64,000 bases of DNA from assembly GCF_024346395.1 (NCBI RefSeq), contig NZ_JAGQCW010000003.1, positions 124,001 through 188,000 on the forward strand, given 5' to 3'. Origin of the DNA: Cyanobium sp. AMD-g. GTDB lineage: Bacteria; Cyanobacteriota; Cyanobacteriia; PCC-6307; Cyanobiaceae. Shown piece by piece: positions 26,261 to 35,797 of this stretch. Every line of letters begins with the position of its first letter. Within the stretch, counting starts at the first letter, position 1. The translations under genes and the position numbers were made by a program. The notes beneath the pieces were generated by a model. That model was given only the letters and a program-made list of their open reading frames with translations. It did no database searches and was not told the DNA's origin.

Positions 26261-27316
26261 ATGGTGGGGCGGCGGGCGCAGCTGGGGCTGGTGGCGGCGG
26301 GCGGGGCCTTGCTGCTGGCCCTGGGCGTCGGCCTGCTGCGCCGCGCCACGCCGCCGCCGCCGCCGGTGGTCGAGCGGCCGGTCCGCACCGTCACCGCCCT
26401 GGGCCGGCTGGAGCCGGTCAGCGCCCTGCGCACGATCGCAGCGCCGCTCTCGGGCGCCGGCCAGCCCACCCTGCAGGCCCTGCTGGTCGACCGCGGTGAT
26501 GCGGTGCAGGCCGGCCAGCTGCTGGCGCTGCTCGACAACCAGCCCCAGCTGGAGGCCGCCGTGGCGGCGGCCCGGGCCGAGGTGAACCTGGCCCGTTCGC
26601 GGCTGGCGATCGCCCGCGCCGATGCCGGCAGCGGCGAGGACAGCCAGCGGGCCAAGGTGCGCTCCCTTGAGGCCCAGCAGCGCACGGCCGCCACCGAGGC
26701 CGCCCGTTACCAGAGCCTGTTCACCAGCGGTGCCGTGTCGGCCGAAGAGCGCGACAACCGCCGCCTCAGCCTCGACACCATCACCGCCTCGCTGCAGGAG
26801 GCCCGGGTGCTGCTGGCGCGGCAGCAGGCGCGCAGCAGCGCCGGCGACGGCGGCGTGGATCTGGATGTGGAGGCCTCCCGGCGCGTGCTGGAGCAGGCCC
26901 AGGCCAACCTGCAGCGCGCCATCGCCGCCCGCGACGACAACCTGATCCGGGCGCCGATCGCCGGAACCGTGTTGCAGGTGTTCGCCCGGGCGGGCGAGGC
27001 CCCCGGGGCGGCGGGAATCCTGCAGCTGGGCCAGACCGGCCGGATGCAGGCGGTGGCGGAGGTGTACGAGAGCGATCTGCCGCGGGTGCGGCGGGGGCAG
27101 CCGGTGCGGATCACCAGCCCGGCCCTGACCCAGCCGCTGCAGGGCCGGGTGGAGCAGATCGGCGCGATCGTGCTGCGCCAGAACCTGATCAACACCGATC
27201 CGAGCGCCAACACCGACAACCGGGTGGTGGAGGTGCGCGCCCCGCTGACGCCGGAGAGCAGCCGGCGGGCGGCGGGGTTCACCAACCTGCAGGTGCGGGT
27301 GGTGATCGGGCCATGA
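26261..27316 (+). CDS. devB: DevB-like ABC exporter membrane-fusion protein
   Basis: A 351-residue HlyD/DevB-type adaptor. An N-terminal membrane anchor (LGLVAAGGALLLALGVGLLR) is followed by a lipoyl-like half (VTALGRLEPVSALRTIAAPL), a long coiled-coil hairpin at about residues 95-205, and the returning half with DNLIRAPIAGTVLQVFARAG. With DevC and DevA it would bridge the inner membrane to an outer-membrane channel and export a lipid or similar molecule. Start ATG 26261. It overlaps devC by ATGA. Confidence 0.85.
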   Translation: MVGRRAQLGLVAAGGALLLALGVGLLRRATPPPPPVVERPVRTVTALGRLEPVSALRTIAAPLSGAGQPTLQALLVDRGDAVQAGQLLALLDNQPQLEAAVAAARAEVNLARSRLAIARADAGSGEDSQRAKVRSLEAQQRTAATEAARYQSLFTSGAVSAEERDNRRLSLDTITASLQEARVLLARQQARSSAGDGGVDLDVEASRRVLEQAQANLQRAIAARDDNLIRAPIAGTVLQVFARAGEAPGAAGILQLGQTGRMQAVAEVYESDLPRVRRGQPVRITSPALTQPLQGRVEQIGAIVLRQNLINTDPSANTDNRVVEVRAPLTPESSRRAAGFTNLQVRVVIGP

Positions 27317-28460
27317 GAACCCCGCTCGGCTGGCTGCAACTCCGCCACGACCGCGGCCGCTTCCTGGTGGCCCTCGCCGGCATCGCCTTCGCCGATCTGC
27401 TGATGTTCATGCAGCTGGGCTTCCAGGCGGCTCTCTACGACAGCAACACCCGCCTGGATCGCGCCTTCCGGGGCGATGTGGTGCTGATCAGCCCGAAGGC
27501 GCTGAACCTGCAGAACCTCTCCACCTTTCCGCGCCGCCGGCTGCTGCAGGCCCTGGATGTGCCCGGGGTGGTGGAGGCCCAGGGGCTCTACATCCGCACG
27601 GTGAACTGGCGCAATCCCCAGACCCTGCACAGCGCCACGGTGCAGGTGCTGGGCTTCGATCCGGATGCCGATGTGCTGCGATTGCCGGAGGTGCGGGCCC
27701 AGGCCGATCGCCTCAAGCTGCCCGACACGGTGCTGTTCGACCGGGGCGCCCGGGGCCGCTATGGCGAGGTGATCGCCCGGCTCGATCGCGGCGAGCCGGT
27801 GACCAGTGAGATCGAGCGGCGCACCATCGCCGTGGGCGGCCTGTTCCGGCTGGGGGCCTCCTTCGGGGCCGATGCCACCTTGATGGCCAGCGACCAGACG
27901 TTCCTGCGGATGTTCCCGCGGGCGAAGGCCGGCAGCATCAGTGTCGGGCTGCTCACCCTGGCGCCGGGGGAACCGGTGGCGCCGGTGGTGCGGGCGCTGC
28001 GGCGCCACCTGCCGGACGACGTGCAGGTGCTCAGCCACGCCGACTACGTGCAGTTCGAGGAGAACTACTGGCGGACGGCCAGCCCCGTGGGCTTCATCTT
28101 CGGGCTGGGCACGGCCATGGCCTTCGTGGTGGGGGTGGTGATCGTCTACCAGGTGCTCTCCACCGATGTGAACGCCCACCTGCAGGAGTACGCCACCTTC
28201 AAGGCGATGGGCTTCCGCCAGCGCTGGCTGCTGCTGGTGGTGGTGGAGCAGGCCCTGATCCTGGCGGCCCTGGGCTTCATCCCCGGCGCGCTGATGCCGG
28301 TGTGGCTGTACGCGGTGGCGGCGAAGGCCACCAGCCTGCCGATCGCCATGACCCTGGGGCGGGCCACCACGGTGTTCGTGCTGACGCTGGTGATGTGCCT
28401 GGCTTCCGGGGCGATCGCCACCCGGCGGCTGCAGGCGGCCGATCCGGCCGAGCTCTTCTG

Positions 28461-28461
<1 letters not shown>
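27313..28461 (+). CDS. devC: DevC-like FtsX-family ABC permease
   Basis: A 382-residue permease with the DevC/MacB-type plan: one helix near the N-terminus (RFLVALAGIAFADLLMFMQL), a large periplasmic domain, then three helices from about residue 255 (GFIFGLGTAMAFVVGVVIVY, LILAALGFIPGALMPVWLY, and a last one near the end). The family works as a dimer with the DevA ATPase. ATG overlaps the devB stop, and its own stop overlaps the devA ATG. Confidence 0.88.
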
Positions 28462-29147
<686 letters not shown>

Positions 29148-29162
29148 TGGGGCCACGAGACG

Positions 29163-29849
29163 ATGTTCACGCTGGAGCAGATCGTCCCCTGGGGCCGTTC
29201 CTTCGAGGAGTACGTGGCCATGTTCTCCCTGGCCGACAGCGATCTGGCGGGCCGGATCCTGGGCTGCGGGGATGGCCCTGCCGGCTTCCAGGCGGAGGCC
29301 ACCAGGCGGGGCCTGTCGGTGATCTCCTGCGATCCCATCTACGCCTTCACGAAGGAAGAGATCGCATCCCGGATCGCCGCCACCTACACGGAGGTCATCG
29401 AGCAGACCAGGCGGAATCCATCAGCCTTCGTCTGGGACACCATCGCGTCCGTTGAGGAGCTTGGTCAGGTCCGCATGGCGGCGATGCAAGCCTTTCTCGA
29501 GGATTATCCGGCCGGCCTGCTGGAGGGGCGGTATGTGAAGGCCGAACTGCCGGCGCTTCCGTTCTCCGATCAAGCCTTCGACCTGGCACTCTGCTCCCAC
29601 CTGTTGTTCCTGTACAGCCGCCAGTTGGACGCGGCGTTTCACCAGGCCTCGCTGTTGGAGCTCTGTCGCGTGGCCCGAGAGGTCAGAGTGTTTCCTTTGC
29701 TGGAGTTGGGCGGGACGGTGTCTCCCCATCTCGCCGGACAGGTGGAGATCCTGCGGGCGACGGGATTTCAGCTGTCGTTGGAACGCGTGGGCTACGAATT
29801 CCAGCGGGGGGCCTGCGAGATGCTGCGCATTCAGCGTGATGATGGCTGA
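29163..29849 (+). CDS. SAM-dependent methyltransferase-like protein
   Basis: A 228-residue Rossmann-like protein. RILGCGDGPAGFQAEATRRG corresponds to the SAM-binding glycine loop, VISCDPIYAFT to the acidic end of strand 2, and ALPFSDQAFDLALCSHLLFL to the motif after strand 4. Substrate unknown. It starts 15 bases after devA and may be in the same transcript. The glycine loop (LGCGDG) differs slightly from the usual D.GCGxG, so activity is likely but not certain. Confidence 0.65.
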   Translation: MFTLEQIVPWGRSFEEYVAMFSLADSDLAGRILGCGDGPAGFQAEATRRGLSVISCDPIYAFTKEEIASRIAATYTEVIEQTRRNPSAFVWDTIASVEELGQVRMAAMQAFLEDYPAGLLEGRYVKAELPALPFSDQAFDLALCSHLLFLYSRQLDAAFHQASLLELCRVAREVRVFPLLELGGTVSPHLAGQVEILRATGFQLSLERVGYEFQRGACEMLRIQRDDG

Positions 29850-29866
29850 GAGCCACGCGTTGTTTC

Positions 29867-30322
29867 TTGCCCCCCGTTGTTGTCCGTCAAGCCGGTCCCG
29901 ATGATCTGGAGGTGATCGTTCCGCTGTTCGACGGTTATCGCCAGTTCTATGGCCAGCCGTCCGAACTGGATCGCGTCCGAGCGTTCCTGAAGCAACGGCT
30001 GGTCCAGGGCGACTCGGCGCTGCTGATCGCCGAAGCCGATCGCCGGGCGCTCGGGTTCACCCAGCTCTATCCATCGTTCTCTTCGGTGTCGATGGCGCGG
30101 ATCTTCATCCTCAACGACCTGTTCGTGGTGCCCGAGGCCAGGCGCTCGGGGGTGGCCCGCCGCCTGCTGGAGGCCGCCGTGCGCCATGCCCGCGAGGCCG
30201 GCGCCATCCGGCTCACCCTCTCCACTGCCCACACCAACACTGCCGCCCAGGCGCTCTATGCCTCGGTCGGCTGGGAGCGTGATGCGGACTTCAGCGTCTA
30301 TCACTACGGCCTTTCCCGTTGA
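29867..30322 (+). CDS. GNAT-family N-acetyltransferase
   Basis: A 151-residue acetyltransferase. The acetyl-CoA-binding motif is clear (IFILNDLFVVPEARRSGVAR followed by RLLEAA), and ALYASVGWERD is the usual C-terminal strand and helix. Acceptor unknown. The only start in a good place is TTG 29867, 17 bases after the methyltransferase gene, so the start is less certain than the family. Confidence 0.85.
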   Translation: MPPVVVRQAGPDDLEVIVPLFDGYRQFYGQPSELDRVRAFLKQRLVQGDSALLIAEADRRALGFTQLYPSFSSVSMARIFILNDLFVVPEARRSGVARRLLEAAVRHAREAGAIRLTLSTAHTNTAAQALYASVGWERDADFSVYHYGLSR

Positions 30323-30370
30323 TCGGGAACGGCAAGTCCGTCGCCAGAGATCACAACACCCCGGCTCCCC

Positions 30371-30940
30371 TCAGAGGCCCTGCTCCCGGAAGAAGCGCTG
30401 CATGGCGTCCTCGGCCTGGGTCACCTGGGCCGGGGTGCAGGCGGAGGTCTTGCTGAACTGTTTGCCGGCCTTGTTGAAGTTGACCCGGCAGGCGCCCTCG
30501 AACTTCACCTGGCGGATGCCCAGCAGCAGCTGCACGATTTCCGGCGGTTTCGCCGCGGGCGTGGTGGGCGTGGTGCTGCTGGCTTCCTTGCCGTAGGGGG
30601 CGGGATCCCAGAAGACGAAGATCGACTGCTTCTCCAGCCGGTACACCTGGCCGCGGTTGGCGTCCAGGATCTCCCGCCTGGCCGGTTCACCGCGCCCATC
30701 GAAGTAGGCGTTGGGGGTGCTCTCGTTGGGCTTGAGCTCGATCCTCTGGCCGCCCTTGAGCTGGATGCTGACGAATCCCTGCCGCTGGGAGAAGGTGCAC
30801 AGCCCGGAGGACGTGGCCTTGTCGTCTCCTGCGGGGAAGACATCGCAGCGGGCCTGCACCGTGTCGGCCAGCGCCGGCGCGGCCGCCACCACGGACGCCA
30901 GGCTCAGCACGGAGGCGGCAAGGATCGGAAGGCGGCGCAT
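30371..30940 (-). CDS. Secreted protein of unknown function
   Basis: A 189-residue protein starting at ATG 30938-30940 with a textbook signal peptide (MRRLPILAASVLSLASVVAA, then APALA before DTV). The mature part has RCDVFPAGDDKATSSGLCTF, QRIELKPNESTPNAYFDGRG and GACRVNFNKAGKQFSKTSAC, with two cysteine pairs that could form disulfides. I do not recognise a named domain. The frame is open further upstream, but the signal peptide sets the start. It diverges from the CPBP gene across a spacer with a perfect palindrome. Confidence 0.7.
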   Translation of the reverse strand: MRRLPILAASVLSLASVVAAAPALADTVQARCDVFPAGDDKATSSGLCTFSQRQGFVSIQLKGGQRIELKPNESTPNAYFDGRGEPARREILDANRGQVYRLEKQSIFVFWDPAPYGKEASSTTPTTPAAKPPEIVQLLLGIRQVKFEGACRVNFNKAGKQFSKTSACTPAQVTQAEDAMQRFFREQGL

Positions 30941-30968
30941 CGGCAGGGTCGTTACTGCTGCGAATGTA

Positions 30969-30985
30969 CCCAGCGCGGCGCTGGG
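30969..30985. promoter_or_regulatory. Perfect 17-bp palindrome in a divergent spacer
   Basis: CCCAGCGC-G-GCGCTGGG has an 8-base perfect arm on each side of one G. It lies 29 bases upstream of the secreted-protein start and 76 upstream of the CPBP start. Size and place suit a dimeric regulator; a small hairpin is the alternative. No known site comes to mind. Confidence 0.35.
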
Positions 30986-31060
30986 CGTCCGTGCAGGCCG
31001 GGTCGGGGTGACAGGGCCCCCTGGTCTCGCTAGCAGTGCCCTGAGAGGTGTCGCGCATTG

Positions 31061-31885
31061 ATGGAGACCACCGCAGCGGAGGGCGCCTCGGCGGGTGCCA
31101 GCGGCCCGCGCGTCCGTCCGACGATCCGTCTGGGGATCGCGCTCTGGCTCGCCTACAGCGCCCTGGCCGGAGTCCTGCAATTCCGCACCGGCATTCCTTA
31201 CACGGACTGGTTCAGGACGGCCGGCCATGCCTTCGCCACGGCGGTCGTCCCCCTCACCATCGGGGGCCTGGCGCTGCTGGCCTTCAGCCGCTGGTGCCGC
31301 TGGGACCATGTCTGGCGGGATCCCGTGCGACTGCGCTGCACCGGCCTGATGAAGCTGTCGATGCTGGCCTGGTTGGCGATGATCGCCTTCCGCCTGGTGG
31401 GCATCCAGTGGAGCGCGGTGCCGCCGGCCCTGCTGCTGGCCATCCTCGCCGCCGGCCTCGGCGTGGGCTTCGCCGAGGAGTTGCTGTTCCGCGGCCTGTT
31501 TCTGCGCTGTCTGCGCCAGGGGGGCCGCTCGGAAGCCAGCGCCGCGATCTGGACAGGCGTCTGCTTCGGCCTGTTCCATCTCCCCAACATGGCCATGGGG
31601 ATGGGCTGGATCGGGGCGATCCAGGTGGTGCTGGCGGCCCTGAGCGGCATCCTTCTTTATGTGTTTCGCCGCTACACGGGCCTGATCTGGCCGGCGATGG
31701 TGGCCCATGGCCTCTGGGACATCTCGACCTTCCTGGCCGGTGGCTATGCCTACCCGTGGCTTTCGGCCGCTTCCGTTGCGGCGCAGGGAGTGTTCGTGGT
31801 GCTTGGCCTGCTCGTCTACGTGGGCCTCTACCGCAGCGACCGGGGCACGGTGGTGATTCCTGCTCTTGCAGTGGCTACAATGTGA
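31061..31885 (+). CDS. CPBP-family intramembrane metalloprotease
   Basis: A 274-residue membrane protein of the CPBP/CAAX protease family. GVGFAEELLFRGLFLRCL carries the EExxxR motif; FGLFHLPNM and VAHGLWDIS supply the later conserved His residues. About eight membrane helices are visible. In bacteria such proteins mature or inactivate peptides and may protect against bacteriocins; the substrate here is unknown. ATG 31061 is used rather than TTG 31058. Confidence 0.85.
   Translation: METTAAEGASAGASGPRVRPTIRLGIALWLAYSALAGVLQFRTGIPYTDWFRTAGHAFATAVVPLTIGGLALLAFSRWCRWDHVWRDPVRLRCTGLMKLSMLAWLAMIAFRLVGIQWSAVPPALLLAILAAGLGVGFAEELLFRGLFLRCLRQGGRSEASAAIWTGVCFGLFHLPNMAMGMGWIGAIQVVLAALSGILLYVFRRYTGLIWPAMVAHGLWDISTFLAGGYAYPWLSAASVAAQGVFVVLGLLVYVGLYRSDRGTVVIPALAVATM
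31866..31880. promoter_or_regulatory. Inverted repeat before mazE, candidate autoregulatory operator
   Basis: TTGCAG-TGG-CTACAA is an inverted repeat with one mismatch in six. It overlaps TACAAT (31876-31881), a good -10 box, and lies 27 bases upstream of the mazE GTG. MazE-MazF complexes repress their own promoter, so this is where such an operator is expected. It also covers the last codons of the CPBP gene. Confidence 0.5.
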
Positions 31886-31907
31886 CTACGTGGTTGGAGC
31901 CGGATGT

Positions 31908-32147
31908 GTGAGGGCCAAGCTGGTCAGGATCGGCAATTCACGCGGTCTTCGCCTGGCCAAGCCGCTGCTCGAGGAAGCTGGCCTCACCGATGAGGTGGAG
32001 ATCCACGCCGCCCCTGGTGTGCTGACCATCACGCCTGTGGCGGCGCCGCGGTCCGGGTGGGCCGAGGCCGCTGCAGCCGTGGCGCCCGAGGGTCTCCTGG
32101 ATGCGGCCACTCCCACCCGCTTCGACGAAGGGGAATGGGAGTGGTGA
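31908..32147 (+). CDS. mazE: MazE/AbrB-type antitoxin
   Basis: A 79-residue antitoxin. The swapped-hairpin DNA-binding domain is RAKLVRIGNSRGLRLAKPLL, then VEIHAAPGVLTITPV; the acidic tail (ATPTRFDEGEWEW) would wrap around the toxin. GTG 31908 is the start that gives the standard N-terminus. The stop overlaps a GTG of mazF. Unlike the Phd/PIN modules upstream, this pair looks intact. Confidence 0.85.
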   Translation: MRAKLVRIGNSRGLRLAKPLLEEAGLTDEVEIHAAPGVLTITPVAAPRSGWAEAAAAVAPEGLLDAATPTRFDEGEWEW

Positions 32148-32476
32148 CGGACGTCGCCATCTGCCGCGGTGACATCTTTCTGGTGGCGTTCAATCCCACC
32201 CGCGGCCAGGAGATCCGCAAGACCAGGCCCTGCGTGGTCGTGTCGCCCGACGAACTCAACGCCCACATGGGCACGTTCATCGTGGCGCCGTTGACGACCG
32301 GTGCCCATCCCTACCCCTTCCGCGTTCCTTGCTCGTTCCAGGGCAAAGAAGGCCACGTCGTGCCTGACCAGCTGCGCACGGTTGATCGCGAACGGCTGGT
32401 GCAGCGGCTGGGCACCCTGCCGAGCGACACCCTGCTCCAGCTCCTGACCATCCTTCAGGAGATGTTCGCGGCCTGA
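32135..32476 (+). CDS. mazF: MazF-type endoribonuclease toxin
   Basis: A 113-residue MazF/PemK toxin. The fold starts CRGDIFLVAFNPTRGQEIRK and continues TRPCVVVSPDELN; FIVAPLTTGAHPYPFRV and GHVVPDQLRTVDRERLVQRL hold the catalytic Arg/Thr/Gln region. Expected to cut mRNA at short sequences and be held by MazE. ATG 32135 is inside mazE; GTG 32144, which overlaps the mazE stop as GTGA, is equally plausible. Confidence 0.88.
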   Translation: MGVVTDVAICRGDIFLVAFNPTRGQEIRKTRPCVVVSPDELNAHMGTFIVAPLTTGAHPYPFRVPCSFQGKEGHVVPDQLRTVDRERLVQRLGTLPSDTLLQLLTILQEMFAA

Positions 32477-32492
32477 TGGCCTGCCCATCCCC

Positions 32493-34829
32493 TCACACCA
32501 CCGCCAGCGCCGTGAGTGAACCGCTGTAGCCGGTGATCTCCACGAGGGCGTCGCTGGCGGCCTGGAAGCCGGCGGTTCCGTCGTTGAGGGCCAGGAAGGT
32601 GCGGCTGCCACCGCCGCTGCCGCCGGCGGCCAGGGTGAAGGTGGCCCCGCCGTTGGCGGCGAAGCTGGCGGGGGTCAGCACCGCGGCCAGGGCGGTGGGG
32701 GTGAGGTCGGCCACCGCCGCCAGTTCACGCAGGGCGGCGGCCGACACCGCCTGGGGGCCATCGATGCGGTCGCTGCCGATCACCAGATCGGTGATCTGGT
32801 CGGGGGCGGCCAGCAGCGAATCGCGCAGGTTGGCGAGGCGGAACGTGTCGGCGCCCCCCAGGCCGGTGAGCACATCGGCGCCGGGACCGCTGACGAGGGC
32901 ATTGGCGGCGGCGTTGCCCGTGAGGAAGCGGGGGTTGGCGGCGTTGAAGGCCAGCCGGCCGGCGCCGCCGAACAGGGCCGCCGCCGTGAGGGCGCCGCTG
33001 TGGCCCAGGGCTCGGCCCTGGCTGGCGTTGAAGCCCACGGTGACGCTGCGGCCGGGCTGGATCGCGCTGGCCCAGGCGTCGCCGCTGACGGTGTGGCGGA
33101 ACAGGCCGCCCGCCAGCGCCGTGCTGCTGATCCGCACCCCCCAGGGCGTGCCGCTGGGCCGGTGCGGGCTCTCGAAGCTGAAGTTCCAGCCGTTCAGCGC
33201 CGCCGCCCCGGTGTTGCTGAGGGTGAGCTGCACCGTCATCCCCCCGGTCCAGATCGCGCCGCCCACCACCACCGCCAGATCCGGGCTGGAGGTGAGTGGG
33301 ATGCCGTTGAGGGTGGCCGGCAGCGGGGCGCCGGGGGTGGGAATGGGCGTGGGAATCGGTGGCGGTGGCGTGGGTGTTGGCGTCGGCACCGGGGTCAGCG
33401 GGGTACCGTCGCCGCGGCGTTCGACGCTGCGGGCGAAGGCGCCGGTGAGGGCGGCGTTGTAGTCGAGGGCCACCTCGTTGGCGACGTAGTCGTCGCGGCG
33501 GTCCTGGTAGGCGAAGTCGTCGGCGCTGGTGGGGCCGCCCACCAGGGCGCCGTAGAGGATGTGGGCATTGGGCTGGCCGTTGCGGAACCCGTCCCAGCCC
33601 ACCCCCGAGGCCGCCCGGTGGTGGGGCTGCCGGGGCGCGTTGGCCCCGAAGCCCACCAGGTAGCTCGACTGGCGCGGATTGGCGCCGAGGATGTAGTCCA
33701 CCGTTCCCTGCGAAAGACGGCCGTAGGCGCCGCCGGGGTCGCGCACGTTGTCGGCGTAGACATCGGCCAGGAAGGCCGTGTTGGCGGCGTAGCGCAGCGA
33801 GCCCCACTGGCTGATGTGGCGCAGGCCGCCGGCGCTGATCGTCACGCCGTTGCCGCCGCTCACCCAGTTGTTCAGCCAGCCCTCCACGTCCTGCTGGATG
33901 CGGGCCGAGCCGGTGTCCTCCGCCAGGATCACCGCCGTGGCGTAGGAGGCGTCGTCCCAGTTGCCCGTCCAGCCGCGCGAGAGGCCGCCGATGCTGCCGG
34001 TGTAGATGGAGAGGGCTTTGTCCCGGTAGGCCGTGCCGTTGCCCCCCGCCGCGCCCACCGCCCGCGACAGCCAGGCGGCGCCGTAGGCCAGTTCGTCGTT
34101 GTAGCCGCTCCAGGAGTTGTAGAAGGAGCGCACCTCGGGGATCGCATCGGCGTAGCTGCCCCGGTAGCGGTCGGCGAAGTCGTAAAGCGACACGGCGCGG
34201 TTGAGCAGCACATCGGCGTAGGCGGCGTCGCTGTTCTGGCGGAACAGCACCGACGCCGAGGCCAGCGCCGCCGCCGAGCCCGCCGCCACATCGGAGCCGG
34301 GCTTGCTGGGCGTCACCGCCATCGCCGGCCGGGCGATCGTCTGGCTTTCGGGCGAACTCCAGAGGGCGTGGTCGGCCCCGGCATCGCCCACCTGGGCCAC
34401 GAAGTAGAGCGTGGTGCCGGCCGCATCGACGCCGTGGGCCTTGAGCAGGTAGTCGGTGCCCCAGCGCACCGCCTCGAGCAGCTCATCGGTCTGCCCCGTG
34501 ACGGCGTAGCCGTCGGAGAATTCGATCCCGCCCCAGGCGAGGGTGGCGAGGGTGGAGGCCAGCGGCAGCCCGAACTTCACGTGGTCGCCGGCATCGTGGT
34601 AGCCGCCGCTGAGGTTGAGCGTCAGGCCGCTCTGCAGGTTGGCCGCCGTGCGCCCGCCGAAGTACACCCCGTCGGCCCCGTCCCCCAGGCCGGAATCGCC
34701 GCGCCAGTCGATCCGCTTGCGGGCCTCGTCGAGGTCGCCGGAGCGCTGGGCCTCATAGAAGAGGAAGCTTTTCTGCAGGGCCTCGGCGACGTTGAACCCC
34801 ACACCGGTCAGCGGATCGACGGACGCCAT
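32493..34829 (-). CDS. GH9 cellulase with CBM2 and RTX-like C-terminus
   Basis: A 778-residue secreted glucanase. Residues 10-455 are a GH9 catalytic domain: LSGGYHDAGDHVKFGLP carries the catalytic Asp pair, RQPHHRAASG the conserved His region, and DDYVANEVALDYNAAL the acid Glu. A Thr/Pro linker (residues 470-495) leads to a CBM2-like domain to about 610 (NTGAAALNGWNFSFESP), which would bind cellulose. The last 160 residues resemble the C-terminus of RTX proteins (VSGPGADVLTGLGGADTFRL). There is no N-terminal signal peptide, so type I secretion by the C-terminus is the likely route. Confidence 0.85.
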   Translation of the reverse strand: MASVDPLTGVGFNVAEALQKSFLFYEAQRSGDLDEARKRIDWRGDSGLGDGADGVYFGGRTAANLQSGLTLNLSGGYHDAGDHVKFGLPLASTLATLAWGGIEFSDGYAVTGQTDELLEAVRWGTDYLLKAHGVDAAGTTLYFVAQVGDAGADHALWSSPESQTIARPAMAVTPSKPGSDVAAGSAAALASASVLFRQNSDAAYADVLLNRAVSLYDFADRYRGSYADAIPEVRSFYNSWSGYNDELAYGAAWLSRAVGAAGGNGTAYRDKALSIYTGSIGGLSRGWTGNWDDASYATAVILAEDTGSARIQQDVEGWLNNWVSGGNGVTISAGGLRHISQWGSLRYAANTAFLADVYADNVRDPGGAYGRLSQGTVDYILGANPRQSSYLVGFGANAPRQPHHRAASGVGWDGFRNGQPNAHILYGALVGGPTSADDFAYQDRRDDYVANEVALDYNAALTGAFARSVERRGDGTPLTPVPTPTPTPPPPIPTPIPTPGAPLPATLNGIPLTSSPDLAVVVGGAIWTGGMTVQLTLSNTGAAALNGWNFSFESPHRPSGTPWGVRISSTALAGGLFRHTVSGDAWASAIQPGRSVTVGFNASQGRALGHSGALTAAALFGGAGRLAFNAANPRFLTGNAAANALVSGPGADVLTGLGGADTFRLANLRDSLLAAPDQITDLVIGSDRIDGPQAVSAAALRELAAVADLTPTALAAVLTPASFAANGGATFTLAAGGSGGGSRTFLALNDGTAGFQAASDALVEITGYSGSLTALAVV

Positions 34830-34953
34830 CGCTCAGAACAGATCACCCCCAACGGTTTACGGCGCCCCGCCTGGCCGGGGCGACCCCCTTCGGAGGGTGG
34901 TTGGCGGCGCGCCGGAGGGTGATCGGCTGCAAGGACGCGGGGGCGCGGGCGGC

Positions 34954-35646
34954 TCAGCGCAGCCGGATCAGGCCCTGCCGCAGCGCCATCACCAGCGCCT
35001 GCAGGCGGTTGCGGGCGCCCATGTTCTGCAGCAGCCGCTTGGTATACGACTTGGCCGTGCTCGGGCTGATCATCAGCCGCTCGGCGATCTCCCGGTCGGT
35101 GAGGCCGTCGGCCAGGCCCTCGAGGATCTCGTAGTCGCGTGGGCTGAGTTCGCTGATCGGCGCCGGCACCGGCAGGCCCCGCATCGAGGCGCTGCGGAAG
35201 TGGTGCCCGCCCAGCGCCGCCAGCACCGCCGCCTGCAGGGCGCCGCTGCGGAAGGTCATGTCGCGCTCCGCCACCAGCCCGTCCACCCAGGCCGCCCGCA
35301 CCAGCGCCGGGTCCTGGATAGGGGCGGTGCCGATCACGATCACCTTCAGCTGGGGATGGCGCTCCTTCACCGCGGCGGTGAGGCTGAGCACGTCGCCGCC
35401 CTCGAGGCTGTCGGAGCAGACCAGCAGGCCGTGGGGCTGCTCCGCCAGGCGGCGCAGGCAGCTTTCCGCATCGGTGACGGCGCAGCCGATCAGGCCGTAG
35501 CCGAACAGCCCCACCGTGTAGCGCAGCAGCAGTGGCTCGTCGCCCATCGCCAGCGCCACCCGCGGCGGCACATCGGTGGCGATCAGGGCCCGGCGCATCA
35601 CCGCCCGCCGGATCTGGACGACGGGCAGATCGGCGGTGAAATCCAC
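34954..35646 (-). CDS. Response regulator with LuxR-type HTH
   Basis: A 230-residue regulator: a receiver-like domain at about residues 30-150 (GLLVCSDSLEGGDVLSL holds the likely phospho-Asp) and a LuxR/NarL helix-turn-helix (ELSPRDYEILEGLADGLTDR, then EIAERLMISPSTAKSYTKRL). The usual late Lys of receivers is not clear. No histidine kinase is adjacent. Targets unknown; the cellulase gene on the same strand is 124 bases downstream. Confidence 0.85.
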   Translation of the reverse strand: MDFTADLPVVQIRRAVMRRALIATDVPPRVALAMGDEPLLLRYTVGLFGYGLIGCAVTDAESCLRRLAEQPHGLLVCSDSLEGGDVLSLTAAVKERHPQLKVIVIGTAPIQDPALVRAAWVDGLVAERDMTFRSGALQAAVLAALGGHHFRSASMRGLPVPAPISELSPRDYEILEGLADGLTDREIAERLMISPSTAKSYTKRLLQNMGARNRLQALVMALRQGLIRLR

Positions 35647-35779
35647 AGGGACCGGCGGGCGCTGTGGGGCAGGCTATGGGGATCGGTGGATTCGGGGCGA
35701 CGCGGCGGCGGCGGTGCGCTCCGGCCTGGCGCCTGGATCGGCCAGCTGGAGGGTTGCCGTCGTGGCCGGATCGAAAGCC

Positions 35780-35797
35780 TGTACAGAATGTACAGAA
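35780..35797. repeat. Tandem 9-bp repeat TGTACAGAA x2
   Basis: Two exact, adjacent copies of TGTACAGAA lie in the 250-base spacer between the divergent response regulator and the small-protein gene. Direct repeats nearly one helical turn apart are typical of response-regulator binding sites. A TTCTGAA, partly complementary, follows at about 35810. Confidence 0.4.

Noticed and set aside
33000-34922. Plus-strand open frame of 640 codons
   Set aside because: Antisense to the GH9 cellulase; the translation is Gly/Ala/Val/Arg-rich and featureless.
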